From Chloroflexota bacterium (GTDB lineage: Bacteria > Chloroflexota > Limnocylindria > QHBO01), in NCBI GenBank assembly GCA_005879815.1, contig VBKA01000068.1, positions 1 through 17,561 of the forward strand: a DNA stretch of 17,561 nucleotides, read 5' to 3'. The notes under the pieces were generated by a model. That model was not told the origin of the DNA. It saw nothing but the letters and a program-made list of their open reading frames with translations, and searched no databases. Positions 11,296-17,561 of the stretch are shown piece after piece (position 1 is the stretch's first letter; the number at the start of each line of letters is the position of its first letter). Position numbers and translations under genes: made by a program.

Positions 11296-14028
11296 ATGGC
11301 CAACTTCGCAACAGGCACGGTCACCCTCGTCTTCACCGACATCGAGGGTTCCACCCGCCTGCTGCGGGAGCTCGGAGGCCGATACGAGCAGGTGCTGGAG
11401 GATCAGCGCCGCCTGCTTCGGGAGGCGTTCGGCGCGCGAAACGGCAGCGAGGTCGACACAGCCGGCGATGGCCTCTTCTACGCGTTCCCGCGGGCTCGCG
11501 AGGCGCTGCTCGCGGCCGTTGAGGGCCAACAGGCGCTCGGACGGCACGACTGGCCCCTCCCGGTCCGAGTCCGGATGGGCCTCCACACTGGCGAGCCGCT
11601 GAGCAGCGCCACCGGTTTCGTGGGGCTCGACGTTCACCGAGCGTCACGGATCTGCGCAGCTGCACACGGTGGCCAGATCCTCGTCTCGCAGACGACCCGT
11701 GACCTCGCCAGTGATCTCCCGGGCGAGATCGTGGTCATCGATATGGGAGAGCACAGCCTCAAGGATCTGCCGGCTCCCGAACATCTCTTCCAGGTGCTGG
11801 CGCCTGAGCTTCTGCGCGAGTTCCCGCCGCTGCGGTCGCTGGACTCTCGTCCGAACAACCTCCCTCGCCAGCTGACCACCTTCGTCGGCAGGGAGCGGGA
11901 GATCGGCGATGCGAAACGCATCCTGGCGTCCGCGCCGCTGCTGACGCTGACCGGCCCCGGCGGCGTCGGGAAGACACGCCTGGCGATCGAGATCGCCGGC
12001 GAGCTGCTCGACGAGTTCGACGAGGGAATCTGGTTCGTCGATCTCGCAGTACTGACCGATCCCGACTTCGTTGTGCCGGCGATCGCCTCCGCCATCGGCG
12101 TGATGCCGGCGCCCGGTCAGCCGATCCTGGATCGGGTCATAGACCACCTGCGTGGGCGGCGAGTGCTGATGGTCTTCGACAACTGCGAGCATCTGCTCGA
12201 CTCCACGGCGCGAACGGTTGACACCCTCCTGCGCAGCTGCAGCCACCTGCGCGTGGTCGCCACGAGCAGAGAGGGGCTGGCGATCGCAGGCGAGACCGTC
12301 CGTCCGGTTCCCTCCCTCTCGGTCCCCGATCCGGAGAAAGCAGCCCCCGATGAGCTGCCGCAGTACGAATCCATCCGGCTCTTCCTGGAACGGGCCATGG
12401 CAGCCTCGCCGGAATTCCGGATCACCGATCGAAACGCCTCGGCCATCGCCCAGATCTGCCGTCGATTGGACGGCGTCCCGCTTGCGCTCGAGCTCGCTGC
12501 CGCCCGAGTGCGGGCACTCCCGGTCGAGCAGATCGCTGCCAGGCTGGATGATCGCTTCCGGCTGCTGACCGGCTCGAGCCGCATCTCCGTCCCACGGCAC
12601 CAGACGCTTCGGCAGACGATCGACTGGAGCCATGACCTGCTCGGAGAGGACGAGCGAGCGGTCTTGAGGCGCCTTGCCGTCTTCGTGGGCGGTGCTTCGT
12701 TGGAGGCGGCGGAGGCCGTGTGTGCCGGCCCCCCAGTCGACCCCGACACGGTGCTGGACGTGCTCTCTCGGCTTGTCGACAAGTCGCTCCTGGTTGCCGA
12801 CACCCAGGGAGACGAGGCTCGTTACCGGCAGCTGGAGACGGTCCGGCAGTACGCGCGCGATCGCCTGGTGGAGTCGGGCGAAGCCCGCGACACGCTCAGC
12901 CGGCAGCGGGACTGGTACGTGGCCATGGTTGCGCGCGCCGAGCCCGAATTCTTCCGTGGCGTGGAGTCCGGCGCCTCGCTCGAGCGGCTCGACCGCGAGC
13001 ACGACAACCTGCGGGCGGTGCTGCAGTGGAGCCTCGATGAGCCCGGTGAAGAGCGTCAGGGGCTGCAGCTCGCCGCTGGGCTGTGGCGCTTCTGGGAGAT
13101 CCACGGGCACCTCGCCGAGGGGCGCGCGTGGCTCGAGCACTTCCTCAACGTGACCGAAGGCGAGGTCTCAGCACTCCGGGCCGATGTGTACACCGGTGCC
13201 GGCATCCTCGCGTTCATGCTGGGCGACCAGGCGGCGGCATCCGTGCTGCACGAGCGCAGCCTCGAGCTCCATCGCGAGGTCGGCGACGCGGACGGCATCG
13301 CCTTTGCCGCGAACAACCTGGCCAATGCCGCGGTCCTGTCGGGCGACTACACCACCGCACGACAGCTCTACCAGATGGTCCTTACCTGGGCGCGTGACCG
13401 CGAGGATCCGCGGGTCATGGGCTTCTCGATCGTCAACATGGCCGAGGCGGTCGCACTGGATGGCGATCCCGAGCAGGCGCGGGTGCAGTACGAGGAGGGG
13501 ATCGCGGCCTTTCGCACGGCGGGGGACCGCTGGGGCGAGGCATTCGCCCTCGACAGCCTGGGAGTCATGCTCGGGCGTCAGCGGCAATCCGACGAGGCCG
13601 GTAAGCTCCTTGACCGGGCCCTGACCATCTCCCGGGCCATCGGCGACGAGCGCGGCGTCGCGCGGGCGCTGGCCCACCTCGGTGACGTGGCCGCTCGAGC
13701 CGACGAGGTCGATCGGGCCAAGAGCCTCTACCTGGAGAGCTTGGAGATCCGCCGCCGGCTCGGCGATCTGCCCGGAATCGCGTCCGCGATGGAGAAGCTG
13801 GCCTCTGTCGTCACCATCAGCGACCCGCGGGCCGCTGCGGTCCTGCTCGGGTCGGCAGAGAAGGTCCGCGATCTGATCAGGGCCCCGGTGCCCCGGGCGG
13901 TTCGGGAGGAGTACGAAGCGTTCCGCCAGAAGGTGCAGGCGCTCCTTGGCGACGCGCCCTTCGAGGACGCGCGAGCCGAGGGGAGGCGCCTCTCGCCAGG
14001 CGCGGCGCTGGCTACGCTCCCTCTCTGA
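11296..14028 (+). CDS. Class III cyclase-like / NB-ARC-type ATPase / TPR multidomain regulator
   Basis: This 910-residue signalling protein has three parts. Residues 1-165 are a class III nucleotide cyclase domain: VFTDIEGSTR with metal Asp15, DTAGDGLFYAF with Asp58, and GLDVHRASRICAAAHGGQILVS. The adenine-specifying Lys position holds Asp54 and the transition-state Asn position holds His114; Arg118 is kept. Residues about 195-480 are a STAND ATPase: TFVGRERE, Walker A GPGGVGKT (220-227), Walker B VLMVFDNCEHL (290-300), VVATSRE sensor (320-326) and GVPLALELAAARV. A winged-helix-like segment (RQTIDWSHDLL onward) follows. Residues about 570-870 are TPR-type helical repeats (for example RALAHLGDVAARADEVDRAKSLYLESLEIRRRLGD). 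Such proteins are common in actinobacteria and Chloroflexota; ligand and target are unknown. The start is ATG 11296 with CGGAG upstream. The last 17 bases overlap the convergent DUF4242 gene. Confidence 0.92.
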   Translation: MANFATGTVTLVFTDIEGSTRLLRELGGRYEQVLEDQRRLLREAFGARNGSEVDTAGDGLFYAFPRAREALLAAVEGQQALGRHDWPLPVRVRMGLHTGEPLSSATGFVGLDVHRASRICAAAHGGQILVSQTTRDLASDLPGEIVVIDMGEHSLKDLPAPEHLFQVLAPELLREFPPLRSLDSRPNNLPRQLTTFVGREREIGDAKRILASAPLLTLTGPGGVGKTRLAIEIAGELLDEFDEGIWFVDLAVLTDPDFVVPAIASAIGVMPAPGQPILDRVIDHLRGRRVLMVFDNCEHLLDSTARTVDTLLRSCSHLRVVATSREGLAIAGETVRPVPSLSVPDPEKAAPDELPQYESIRLFLERAMAASPEFRITDRNASAIAQICRRLDGVPLALELAAARVRALPVEQIAARLDDRFRLLTGSSRISVPRHQTLRQTIDWSHDLLGEDERAVLRRLAVFVGGASLEAAEAVCAGPPVDPDTVLDVLSRLVDKSLLVADTQGDEARYRQLETVRQYARDRLVESGEARDTLSRQRDWYVAMVARAEPEFFRGVESGASLERLDREHDNLRAVLQWSLDEPGEERQGLQLAAGLWRFWEIHGHLAEGRAWLEHFLNVTEGEVSALRADVYTGAGILAFMLGDQAAASVLHERSLELHREVGDADGIAFAANNLANAAVLSGDYTTARQLYQMVLTWARDREDPRVMGFSIVNMAEAVALDGDPEQARVQYEEGIAAFRTAGDRWGEAFALDSLGVMLGRQRQSDEAGKLLDRALTISRAIGDERGVARALAHLGDVAARADEVDRAKSLYLESLEIRRRLGDLPGIASAMEKLASVVTISDPRAAAVLLGSAEKVRDLIRAPVPRAVREEYEAFRQKVQALLGDAPFEDARAEGRRLSPGAALATLPL

Positions 14029-14263
14029 CCTGGACGATCTCGTCGGCCAGGAGCCCGTGCGCCTCGCGATGCACCGCAGCGCATGCCTCGGGGCTTGGCG
14101 CCTCGGCCAGGCAGTAGACCTTGCCGGTGGCTTCGTCGAACCAGTAGCGAAGATAGCTCACCCCATGCTTGCCCTGGACCTCCAGGTCGCGAGCGTGGGC
14201 GCCGGCGACCGCTTCTGCGGTCAGCCCCGGAACGTGCTTGTGGGTATCCAGATAGAGCGGCAT
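14012..14263 (-). CDS. DUF4242-family protein (SCO4226-like nickel-binding)
   Basis: This is an 83-residue protein that matches the DUF4242 family, whose studied member SCO4226 of Streptomyces coelicolor binds nickel and has a ferredoxin-like fold. Visible landmarks are LYLDTHKHVPGLTAEAV (3-19), YLRYWFDEATGKVYCLAEAPSPEA (37-60, with the conserved YWFD and CL-APS elements) and VHREAHGLLADEI (64-76). The His and Cys residues are candidate metal ligands. The role in the cell is not known. ATG 14263 is chosen over a longer open frame because it begins at the family N-terminus and GGAG lies upstream. A good sigma-70 promoter is present at 14308-14337. The 3' end overlaps the cyclase gene by 17 bp in a convergent arrangement. 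Confidence 0.85.
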   Translation of the reverse strand: MPLYLDTHKHVPGLTAEAVAGAHARDLEVQGKHGVSYLRYWFDEATGKVYCLAEAPSPEACAAVHREAHGLLADEIVQVREGA

Positions 14264-14307
14264 GCGTTGAGTCTCCGAAGCTCCGAGATGGACCGGGCCG
14301 GGCGTGG

Positions 14308-14337
14308 ATTCTCGGGTTGTTTGGGAGGCGCTGTCAA
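14308..14337 (-). promoter_or_regulatory. Sigma-70-like promoter for the DUF4242 gene
   Basis: On the minus strand a perfect -35 TTGACA (14337-14332) is followed after 18 bp by GAGAAT (14313-14308, 4 of 6 to TATAAT). Transcription would start near 14301, giving a leader of about 38 nt with GGAG before the ATG at 14263. This is the best -35 box seen in the window. Confidence 0.6.
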
Positions 14338-14379
14338 ACCCTTGGCGGAACCGCTCGCCTCGCGCCACGTGGTCGGCTC

Positions 14380-14422
14380 GTCACAACGTTTTGATCCATT
14401 CCCGCGTCGATGCGGTTGTGAC
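14380..14422. promoter_or_regulatory. GTCACAAC/GTTGTGAC inverted repeat over the GH3 start codon
   Basis: GTCACAAC (14380-14387) and GTTGTGAC (14415-14422) are perfect 8-bp inverted repeats with a 27-bp spacer. The right arm contains the proposed GTG start (14418-14420) of the GH3 gene. The nine bases CGTCACAAC also occur at 1393-1401 in the palindrome upstream of the MBL gene. An operator or an RNA hairpin hiding the start codon are both possible. Confidence 0.4.
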
Positions 14423-15734
14423 AGGTACGCCTACCTCGCGAGGTCGAGCCGCCCGACTGCTGGCGGTGCCTCTGCTGACCGTGGCGCTCGCCGGTTGCGC
14501 GCTCGCCGCCCCGCCCATCGTGGCGCCGCTCCTGTCGACCCCATCGCCATCGGCCACGAGCTCGCCATCCGCGACGCCGACGACGTCACCCACGCCAACC
14601 CCGTCGCCGACCGCGACCCCATCGGCGACGTCTGACCCGGCCACGCCCACTCCCGCCCCGGTGACGCCGTCGCCGACGCCTGAGCTCAGCTGCAGCGAAC
14701 GCACCCTCGCCTCTATGACCGAGGCGCAGCGGATCGGGCAGCTCTTCATGATCGGCCTCGTTGATGACCAGCTCGACGCCGCCGAACGAACGGCGATCGC
14801 CCAGTTCCATTTCGGGTCCGTCGCGTACACCAGGCGTACGGCGCGTGGCGCTGCGGCTGATCGCGCGGTCGCCGACGCGGTCCAGGCACAGGCGACACTG
14901 GCCGCGACCCGCGGCGTGCGCTTCTTCGTGGCCGTCAACCAGGAGGGCGGCCTGATCCAGGCACTCTCGGGTCCCGGCTTCGAGGTCATGCCCTCCGCGC
15001 TCAGCCAGGGATCCCTCGCGCCGGCCGTGCTGCAGGCCAAGGCGGCTCGCTGGGGCAGGCAGCTGCGGGCGGCTGGGATCAACCTGGACTTCGCACCGGT
15101 GGCTGACGTCGTGCCGCTCGGCTCCGACGCCCAGAACGCGCCCATCGGCCAGCTGCAGCGTGAGTTCGGTCACGACCCGGCGACGGTCTCGAGCCACGTC
15201 GCCGCATTCATCGCCGGCATGCAGCAGGCTGGCGTGGCCACGAGCGTAAAGCACTATCCCGGGCTTGGCCGCGTCGCCGGCAACACCGACTTCACCAGCT
15301 CGGTCACCGATTCGGTGACCACCCGCAACGATCCCTATCTGGCGCCATTCATCTCCGCCGTCAGGGCGGGCGTCCCCTTCGTGATGGTCTCGCTGGCGAC
15401 CTACGTGAAGATCGATCCGCAGCACCTCGCCGCCTTCTCGGAAACGGTCATCGCCGGGATGCTGCGCCACGACCTTGGGTATCGCGGTGTCGTGATATCC
15501 GACTCTCTCGGTGCGACCGCGGTTGCGTCGATGCCTCCGGGAATGCGCGCGATCGACTTCATCGCTGCGGGCGGCGACATGATCATCATCAACCAGCTGA
15601 CGCCGGCCATTGCCATGGCCAGTGCCGTTGCGATCGGCGCCGCGCAGAGCGCGCTGTTCCGGGCGCGCGTCGACAACGCGGTCCTCAACGTCCTGCGCGC
15701 CAAGGAAGCCCAGGGACTCCTCCCCTGCGCATGA
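14418..15734 (+). CDS. Lipoprotein glycoside hydrolase family 3 (NagZ-like, divergent pocket)
   Basis: This is a 438-residue secreted lipoprotein. A signal peptide (RLLAVPLLTVALAGC) ends at lipobox Cys27. A Ser/Thr/Pro linker spans about 31-90, then the GH3 barrel: LGQLFMIGL-like opening (RIGQLFMIGL, 105-114), VAVNQEGGLIQAL (171-183), GINLDFAPVADV (220-231), REFGHDP (248-254), SVKHYPGLGRVAGNTD (276-291, Lys278-His279) and VVISDSLGA (358-366) with Asp362 as the expected nucleophile. NagZ-type enzymes cleave N-acetylglucosaminides in cell-wall fragments; lipidation would place it outside the membrane. The usual D-Q-E-G-G-R-V-Q-R sugar-binding motif reads N-Q-E-G-G-L-I-Q-A, so specificity may differ. 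GTG 14418 is chosen because the signal peptide starts there; the frame is open upstream to 14304. The TGA stop is at 15732-15734. Confidence 0.88.
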   Translation: MTGTPTSRGRAARLLAVPLLTVALAGCALAAPPIVAPLLSTPSPSATSSPSATPTTSPTPTPSPTATPSATSDPATPTPAPVTPSPTPELSCSERTLASMTEAQRIGQLFMIGLVDDQLDAAERTAIAQFHFGSVAYTRRTARGAAADRAVADAVQAQATLAATRGVRFFVAVNQEGGLIQALSGPGFEVMPSALSQGSLAPAVLQAKAARWGRQLRAAGINLDFAPVADVVPLGSDAQNAPIGQLQREFGHDPATVSSHVAAFIAGMQQAGVATSVKHYPGLGRVAGNTDFTSSVTDSVTTRNDPYLAPFISAVRAGVPFVMVSLATYVKIDPQHLAAFSETVIAGMLRHDLGYRGVVISDSLGATAVASMPPGMRAIDFIAAGGDMIIINQLTPAIAMASAVAIGAAQSALFRARVDNAVLNVLRAKEAQGLLPCA

Positions 15735-15839
15735 GCGCCGCCGGCAATTGCGGCAAGCGCATTGCACATCTGTGAGCCGATGCGTCGCTCGCCGAGCGAG
15801 GACGTCATCTGCCAACAGCCCGGTTCGAGGAGGGAGCGC

Positions 15840-16208
15840 ATGTTCCACGACAGCCACGCGTTCTCGGGGTTCTCGGTGAATGACATCTCGAGGGCCAGGG
15901 AGTTCTATGGTCAGACGCTCGGCCTGGAGGTCACCGAAGACAACGACATGCTGACCCTGCACCTGGCGGGTGGCGGGAACGTGCTGATCTATCCCAAGGA
16001 GAACCACGAGCCGGCTTCATTCACCGTCCTGAACTTCCCTGTGACCGACATCGACGCCGCGGTGGACAGCCTGACCAGGGCCGGAGTCCAGACGGAGCGC
16101 TACCAGGTATTCAACCAGGACGAGCGGGGAATCATGCGCGATCAGGGTCCTCCGATCGCCTGGTTCAAGGATCCGGCGGGGAACGTCCTGGCTGTGCTCC
16201 AGGGGTAG
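15840..16208 (+). CDS. VOC-superfamily protein
   Basis: This is a 122-residue single-unit VOC protein with two beta-alpha-beta-beta-beta modules: HAFSGFSVNDISRAREFYGQTLGLEV (7-32) and VLNFPVTDIDAAVDSLTRAGV (about 61-81), ending in WFKDPAGNVLAVLQ. The C-terminal metal Glu is replaced (GNVLAVL), so a canonical metal site is unlikely. GAGGAGGGAG directly upstream of ATG 15840 decides the start; a longer frame reaches back to 15762 without family likeness. A 15-bp palindrome (TCGCTCG-C-CGAGCGA) lies about 40 nt upstream. The substrate is unknown. The next gene is also a VOC protein, but a structured spacer separates them. Confidence 0.85.
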   Translation: MFHDSHAFSGFSVNDISRAREFYGQTLGLEVTEDNDMLTLHLAGGGNVLIYPKENHEPASFTVLNFPVTDIDAAVDSLTRAGVQTERYQVFNQDERGIMRDQGPPIAWFKDPAGNVLAVLQG

Positions 16209-16223
16209 ATCGGTGCGAGAATA

Positions 16224-16269
16224 GGGGTCCCCTTTCAACGTCCGGCAGCTTGCTCGCCGGTCGGACCCC
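16224..16269 (+). terminator. Nested hairpin between two VOC genes (terminator or leader structure)
   Basis: The outer stem GGGGTCC (16224-16230) pairs with GGACCCC (16263-16269), and the inner stem CCGGC (16242-16246) pairs with GCCGG (16256-16260). It starts 15 nt after the upstream VOC stop and ends 10 nt before the AGGAG ribosome-binding site of the next gene. It could end the first transcript or act in the leader of the second. No T-run follows. Confidence 0.4.
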
Positions 16270-16292
16270 GTTGGCAACAGGAGACCATCGTC

Positions 16293-17066
16293 ATGCCACA
16301 AACCACGACGGCAACAGCCAACAAGATCGCCTGGGTCGAACTTTCGACGCCCGACGCTGCATCCGCACGCGACTTCTATGCCAAGCTCTTCGGCTGGCGC
16401 GTGGAGGTCAACCCCGACCCCCAGTACGGCGGCTATGCCTTGGCCAAGGTGGGGGACGCCGATGTCGCCGGCATCGGTCCCAAGATGTCGCCGCAGGCGC
16501 CAACCGCGTGGGGCCTGTACATCGGGACCGATGACGTGGATGCCCTGTCGAAGAAGATCCAGGATGCCGGCGGAACGATCATCGCGCCGGCGTTTGACGT
16601 GGGCGACCAGGGGCGCATGGCCGTCTTTGCGGACCCGACTGGCGCCGTCCTGTCGGCCTGGCAGGCTGCTCGGATGCGCAACTTCCTGTCGGGCGAGCCG
16701 AACACGCTCGCCTGGGCCGAACTGAACTCGCGCGGCCTCGAGCGCGCGATCCCGTTCTACGAGGCGGTCTTTGGGTGGACGCACAAGACCAGCCCATTCG
16801 GCGAGGGCCAGGAGTACACCGAGTTCCAGGTCGATGGCGAGAGCATCGCGGGCGCCCTGGAGATCAATCCGAACATCCCGGCCGAAGTTCCGAGCTACTG
16901 GACGGTGTACTTCAAGGCCGACGACGTCGACGCCTCATTCCAGAAGGCGATTGGCCTCGGAGGCAAGGAGATGCTCGCCCCGCAGGACTATCCGGGCGGA
17001 CGTTTCGCGATCCTGAGTGACCCACAGGGAGCCTCGTTCGCGCTCTACACCGGCGGGGCGCTGTAG
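16293..17066 (+). CDS. Two-domain VOC protein, Cfp30B (Rv0577)-like
   Basis: This 257-residue protein is built from two VOC domains. Domain 1 is about 11-125: IAWVELSTPDAASARDFYAKLFGW, YIGTDDVDALSKKIQDAGG, APAFDVGDQGRMAVFADPTGAVLSAWQ. Domain 2 is about 135-257: LAWAELNSRGLERAIPFYEAVFGW, VYFKADDVDASFQKAIGLGG, GRFAILSDPQGASFALYTGG. The order and the PAFDxGDxGRM/DPTGA and GRFA-LSDPQGA motifs match mycobacterial Cfp30B/TB27.3 and many 'hydroxylase' or 'glyoxalase' entries in actinobacteria. The mycobacterial protein has been linked to methylglyoxal resistance and host signalling, but its reaction is not settled. The start is ATG 16293 with AGGAG 9 nt upstream. A strong hairpin begins 11 nt after the stop. 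Confidence 0.9.
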   Translation: MPQTTTATANKIAWVELSTPDAASARDFYAKLFGWRVEVNPDPQYGGYALAKVGDADVAGIGPKMSPQAPTAWGLYIGTDDVDALSKKIQDAGGTIIAPAFDVGDQGRMAVFADPTGAVLSAWQAARMRNFLSGEPNTLAWAELNSRGLERAIPFYEAVFGWTHKTSPFGEGQEYTEFQVDGESIAGALEINPNIPAEVPSYWTVYFKADDVDASFQKAIGLGGKEMLAPQDYPGGRFAILSDPQGASFALYTGGAL

Positions 17067-17076
17067 CAGACCGATA

Positions 17077-17105
17077 GCGGTGGCCAGCGGCTCGCTGGTC
17101 ACCGC
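17077..17105 (+). terminator. Strong 13-bp hairpin after the Cfp30B-like gene
   Basis: GCGGTGGCCAGCG (17077-17089) pairs with CGCTGGTCACCGC (17093-17105) over 13 bp including one G-U pair, around a GCT loop. It begins 11 nt after the TAG stop, the normal place for a terminator. No T-run follows. Confidence 0.6.
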
Positions 17106-17119
17106 GCTCCGCATCGCAA

Positions 17120-17146
17120 GCGCCCGGGTCGACGATGTCCGGGCGC
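17120..17146 (+). terminator. Second GC hairpin in the same spacer
   Basis: GCGCCCGG (17120-17127) and CCGGGCGC (17139-17146) pair perfectly over 8 bp around an 11-nt loop. It follows the 17077-17105 hairpin by 14 nt and ends about 15 nt before the ribosome-binding site of the next gene. It may be a backup terminator or part of that gene's leader. Confidence 0.4.
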
Positions 17147-17176
17147 ATATCCGCCTGATCGAGGAGGAAGGGTGCG

Positions 17177-17506
17177 ATGGAGACCGTGGCGATCGTCCTG
17201 AGCGTCGGCAGGGATCGCGTCGACGAGTTCGAACGGGGGTTCCGCGAGCACGAGCTACCGGTCTGGCAGGACCTTGCGGGGCGTGGCGTACTGGTCCGCG
17301 CCTCCCTCTCGCGGCTCGCCATCACCCCCCAACGCACGCCCGATGCGACCGAGTACCTGGTCATCGCGGTGTTCGCCGATAGCGAGGGTCATCACCAGCA
17401 CGACAGCCATCCCGGGTTCCAGGCCTGGAACTCATTGGCCGATGCATACCAGGTCCGTGAACCCTTGGCCTTCGGCGGCGAGACGATCCTCCACGTGGAC
17501 CCGTAA
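17177..17506 (+). CDS. Small protein of unknown function (possible dimeric alpha/beta-barrel type)
   Basis: I do not recognise this 109-residue protein. It begins with a strand (METVAIVLSVG), then an acidic helix (VDEFERGFREHELPVWQDLAGRG), a strand (LVRASLSRLA), another strand (EYLVIAVFAD) and a His-rich stretch (GHHQHDSHPGFQAWN) before a final strand (ETILHVD). The beta-alpha-beta order and the short length resemble the dimeric alpha/beta-barrel (ABM/NIPSNAP-like) group; this is a shape-based guess. The start is well supported: GGAGGAAGG precedes ATG 17177. It follows the Cfp30B-like gene, but two hairpins lie between them, so it may have its own promoter. Confidence 0.7.
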   Translation: METVAIVLSVGRDRVDEFERGFREHELPVWQDLAGRGVLVRASLSRLAITPQRTPDATEYLVIAVFADSEGHHQHDSHPGFQAWNSLADAYQVREPLAFGGETILHVDP

Positions 17507-17527
17507 TCCGTCGCTGGAAGGCCGGGG

Positions 17528-17547
17528 CCGCATCTGGTGGCATGCGG
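17528..17547 (+). terminator. Small hairpin after the last gene
   Basis: CCGCAT (17528-17533) pairs with ATGCGG (17542-17547) around an 8-nt loop, 22 nt after the TAA stop at 17506. Only ATTG follows, with no longer T-run. It is a weak terminator candidate near the window edge. Confidence 0.3.
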
Positions 17548-17561
17548 ATTGCGCCGCTGAG

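Noticed and set aside
11644..13140. A 498-codon minus-strand frame opposite the cyclase/STAND gene
   Set aside because: The plus-strand protein has Walker motifs and cyclase motifs throughout this stretch; the antisense product has no recognisable features.
15731..15775. A 14-codon frame whose ATG overlaps the GH3 stop codon (ATGA)
   Set aside because: The overlap is the common stop-start pattern, but the frame is very short, has no homologue I know and is followed by a separate gene with its own strong ribosome-binding site.
14586..16007. A 473-codon minus-strand frame opposite the GH3 gene, and a related frame at 14381-15145
   Set aside because: They are shadows of the GH3 gene; the glycine/valine-rich parts simply reflect the Ser/Thr/Pro linker codons read backwards.

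Overview
The window is a 17.6 kb piece of a GC-rich (by eye about two thirds G+C) bacterial chromosome. It has short intergenic gaps, mixed strands and frequent GTG starts. An F420-type luciferase-like oxidoreductase, a Cfp30B-like VOC protein, a DUF4242 protein, a class III cyclase/STAND/TPR protein and a lipoprotein GH3 enzyme together suggest an actinobacterium or a soil Chloroflexota lineage (Limnocylindria/Ellin6529-like). The sequence alone cannot decide between them. I see no insertion sequence, phage, CRISPR array or integrase.

Layout. 1-1344: 3' part of a type I glutamine synthetase gene. 1345-1458: a spacer with a 27-bp near-perfect palindrome and a putative -10 box. 1459-3999: a two-gene + strand unit, a metallo-beta-lactamase-fold protein followed by a class A FAD aromatic hydroxylase, ending in a strong hairpin. 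4008-4550 (-): a secreted-repeat lipoprotein whose upstream region holds two tandem 18-bp repeats and a perfect DnaA-box 9-mer. 4815-6047 (-): a PIG-V-like membrane glycosyltransferase, divergent from tRNA-Pro(CGG) at 6128-6204. 6216-7545 (-): a VOC protein and an F420/LLM oxidoreductase in a tight operon. 7662-8762 (+): an HTH_42/AlkZ-like winged-helix protein. 8940-9416 (+): a stand-alone receiver domain. 9437-11198 (-): methylglyoxal synthase, a DinB-family protein and an OsmC-family protein. 11296-14028 (+): a 910-residue cyclase-NB-ARC-TPR protein. 14012-14263 (-): a DUF4242 protein. 14418-15734 (+): a lipoprotein GH3 enzyme. 15840-17506 (+): two VOC proteins and a small unknown protein, separated by hairpins.

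Most genes look like stress, detoxification and peripheral metabolism functions: OsmC peroxidase-like, VOC/glyoxalase-like, methylglyoxal synthase, DinB-like and aromatic hydroxylase. They are single genes or two-gene units rather than one pathway. Two large multi-step themes are absent: there is no recognisable defence island and no biosynthetic cluster.

The most unusual signals are non-coding. An 84%-identical 45-bp direct repeat brackets mgsA and contains the stop codons of both flanking genes. CACAAC/GTTGTG inverted repeats lie upstream of two unrelated genes. Two tandem 18-bp repeats lie upstream of the lipoprotein gene. A compact structured element sits at 4744-4804, and several strong hairpins without a U-tract occur near gene ends. 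Several enzymes also carry substitutions at residues that are catalytic in their families (MBL, cyclase, GH3 and AlkZ-like). No convincing wholly new multi-gene system was found.
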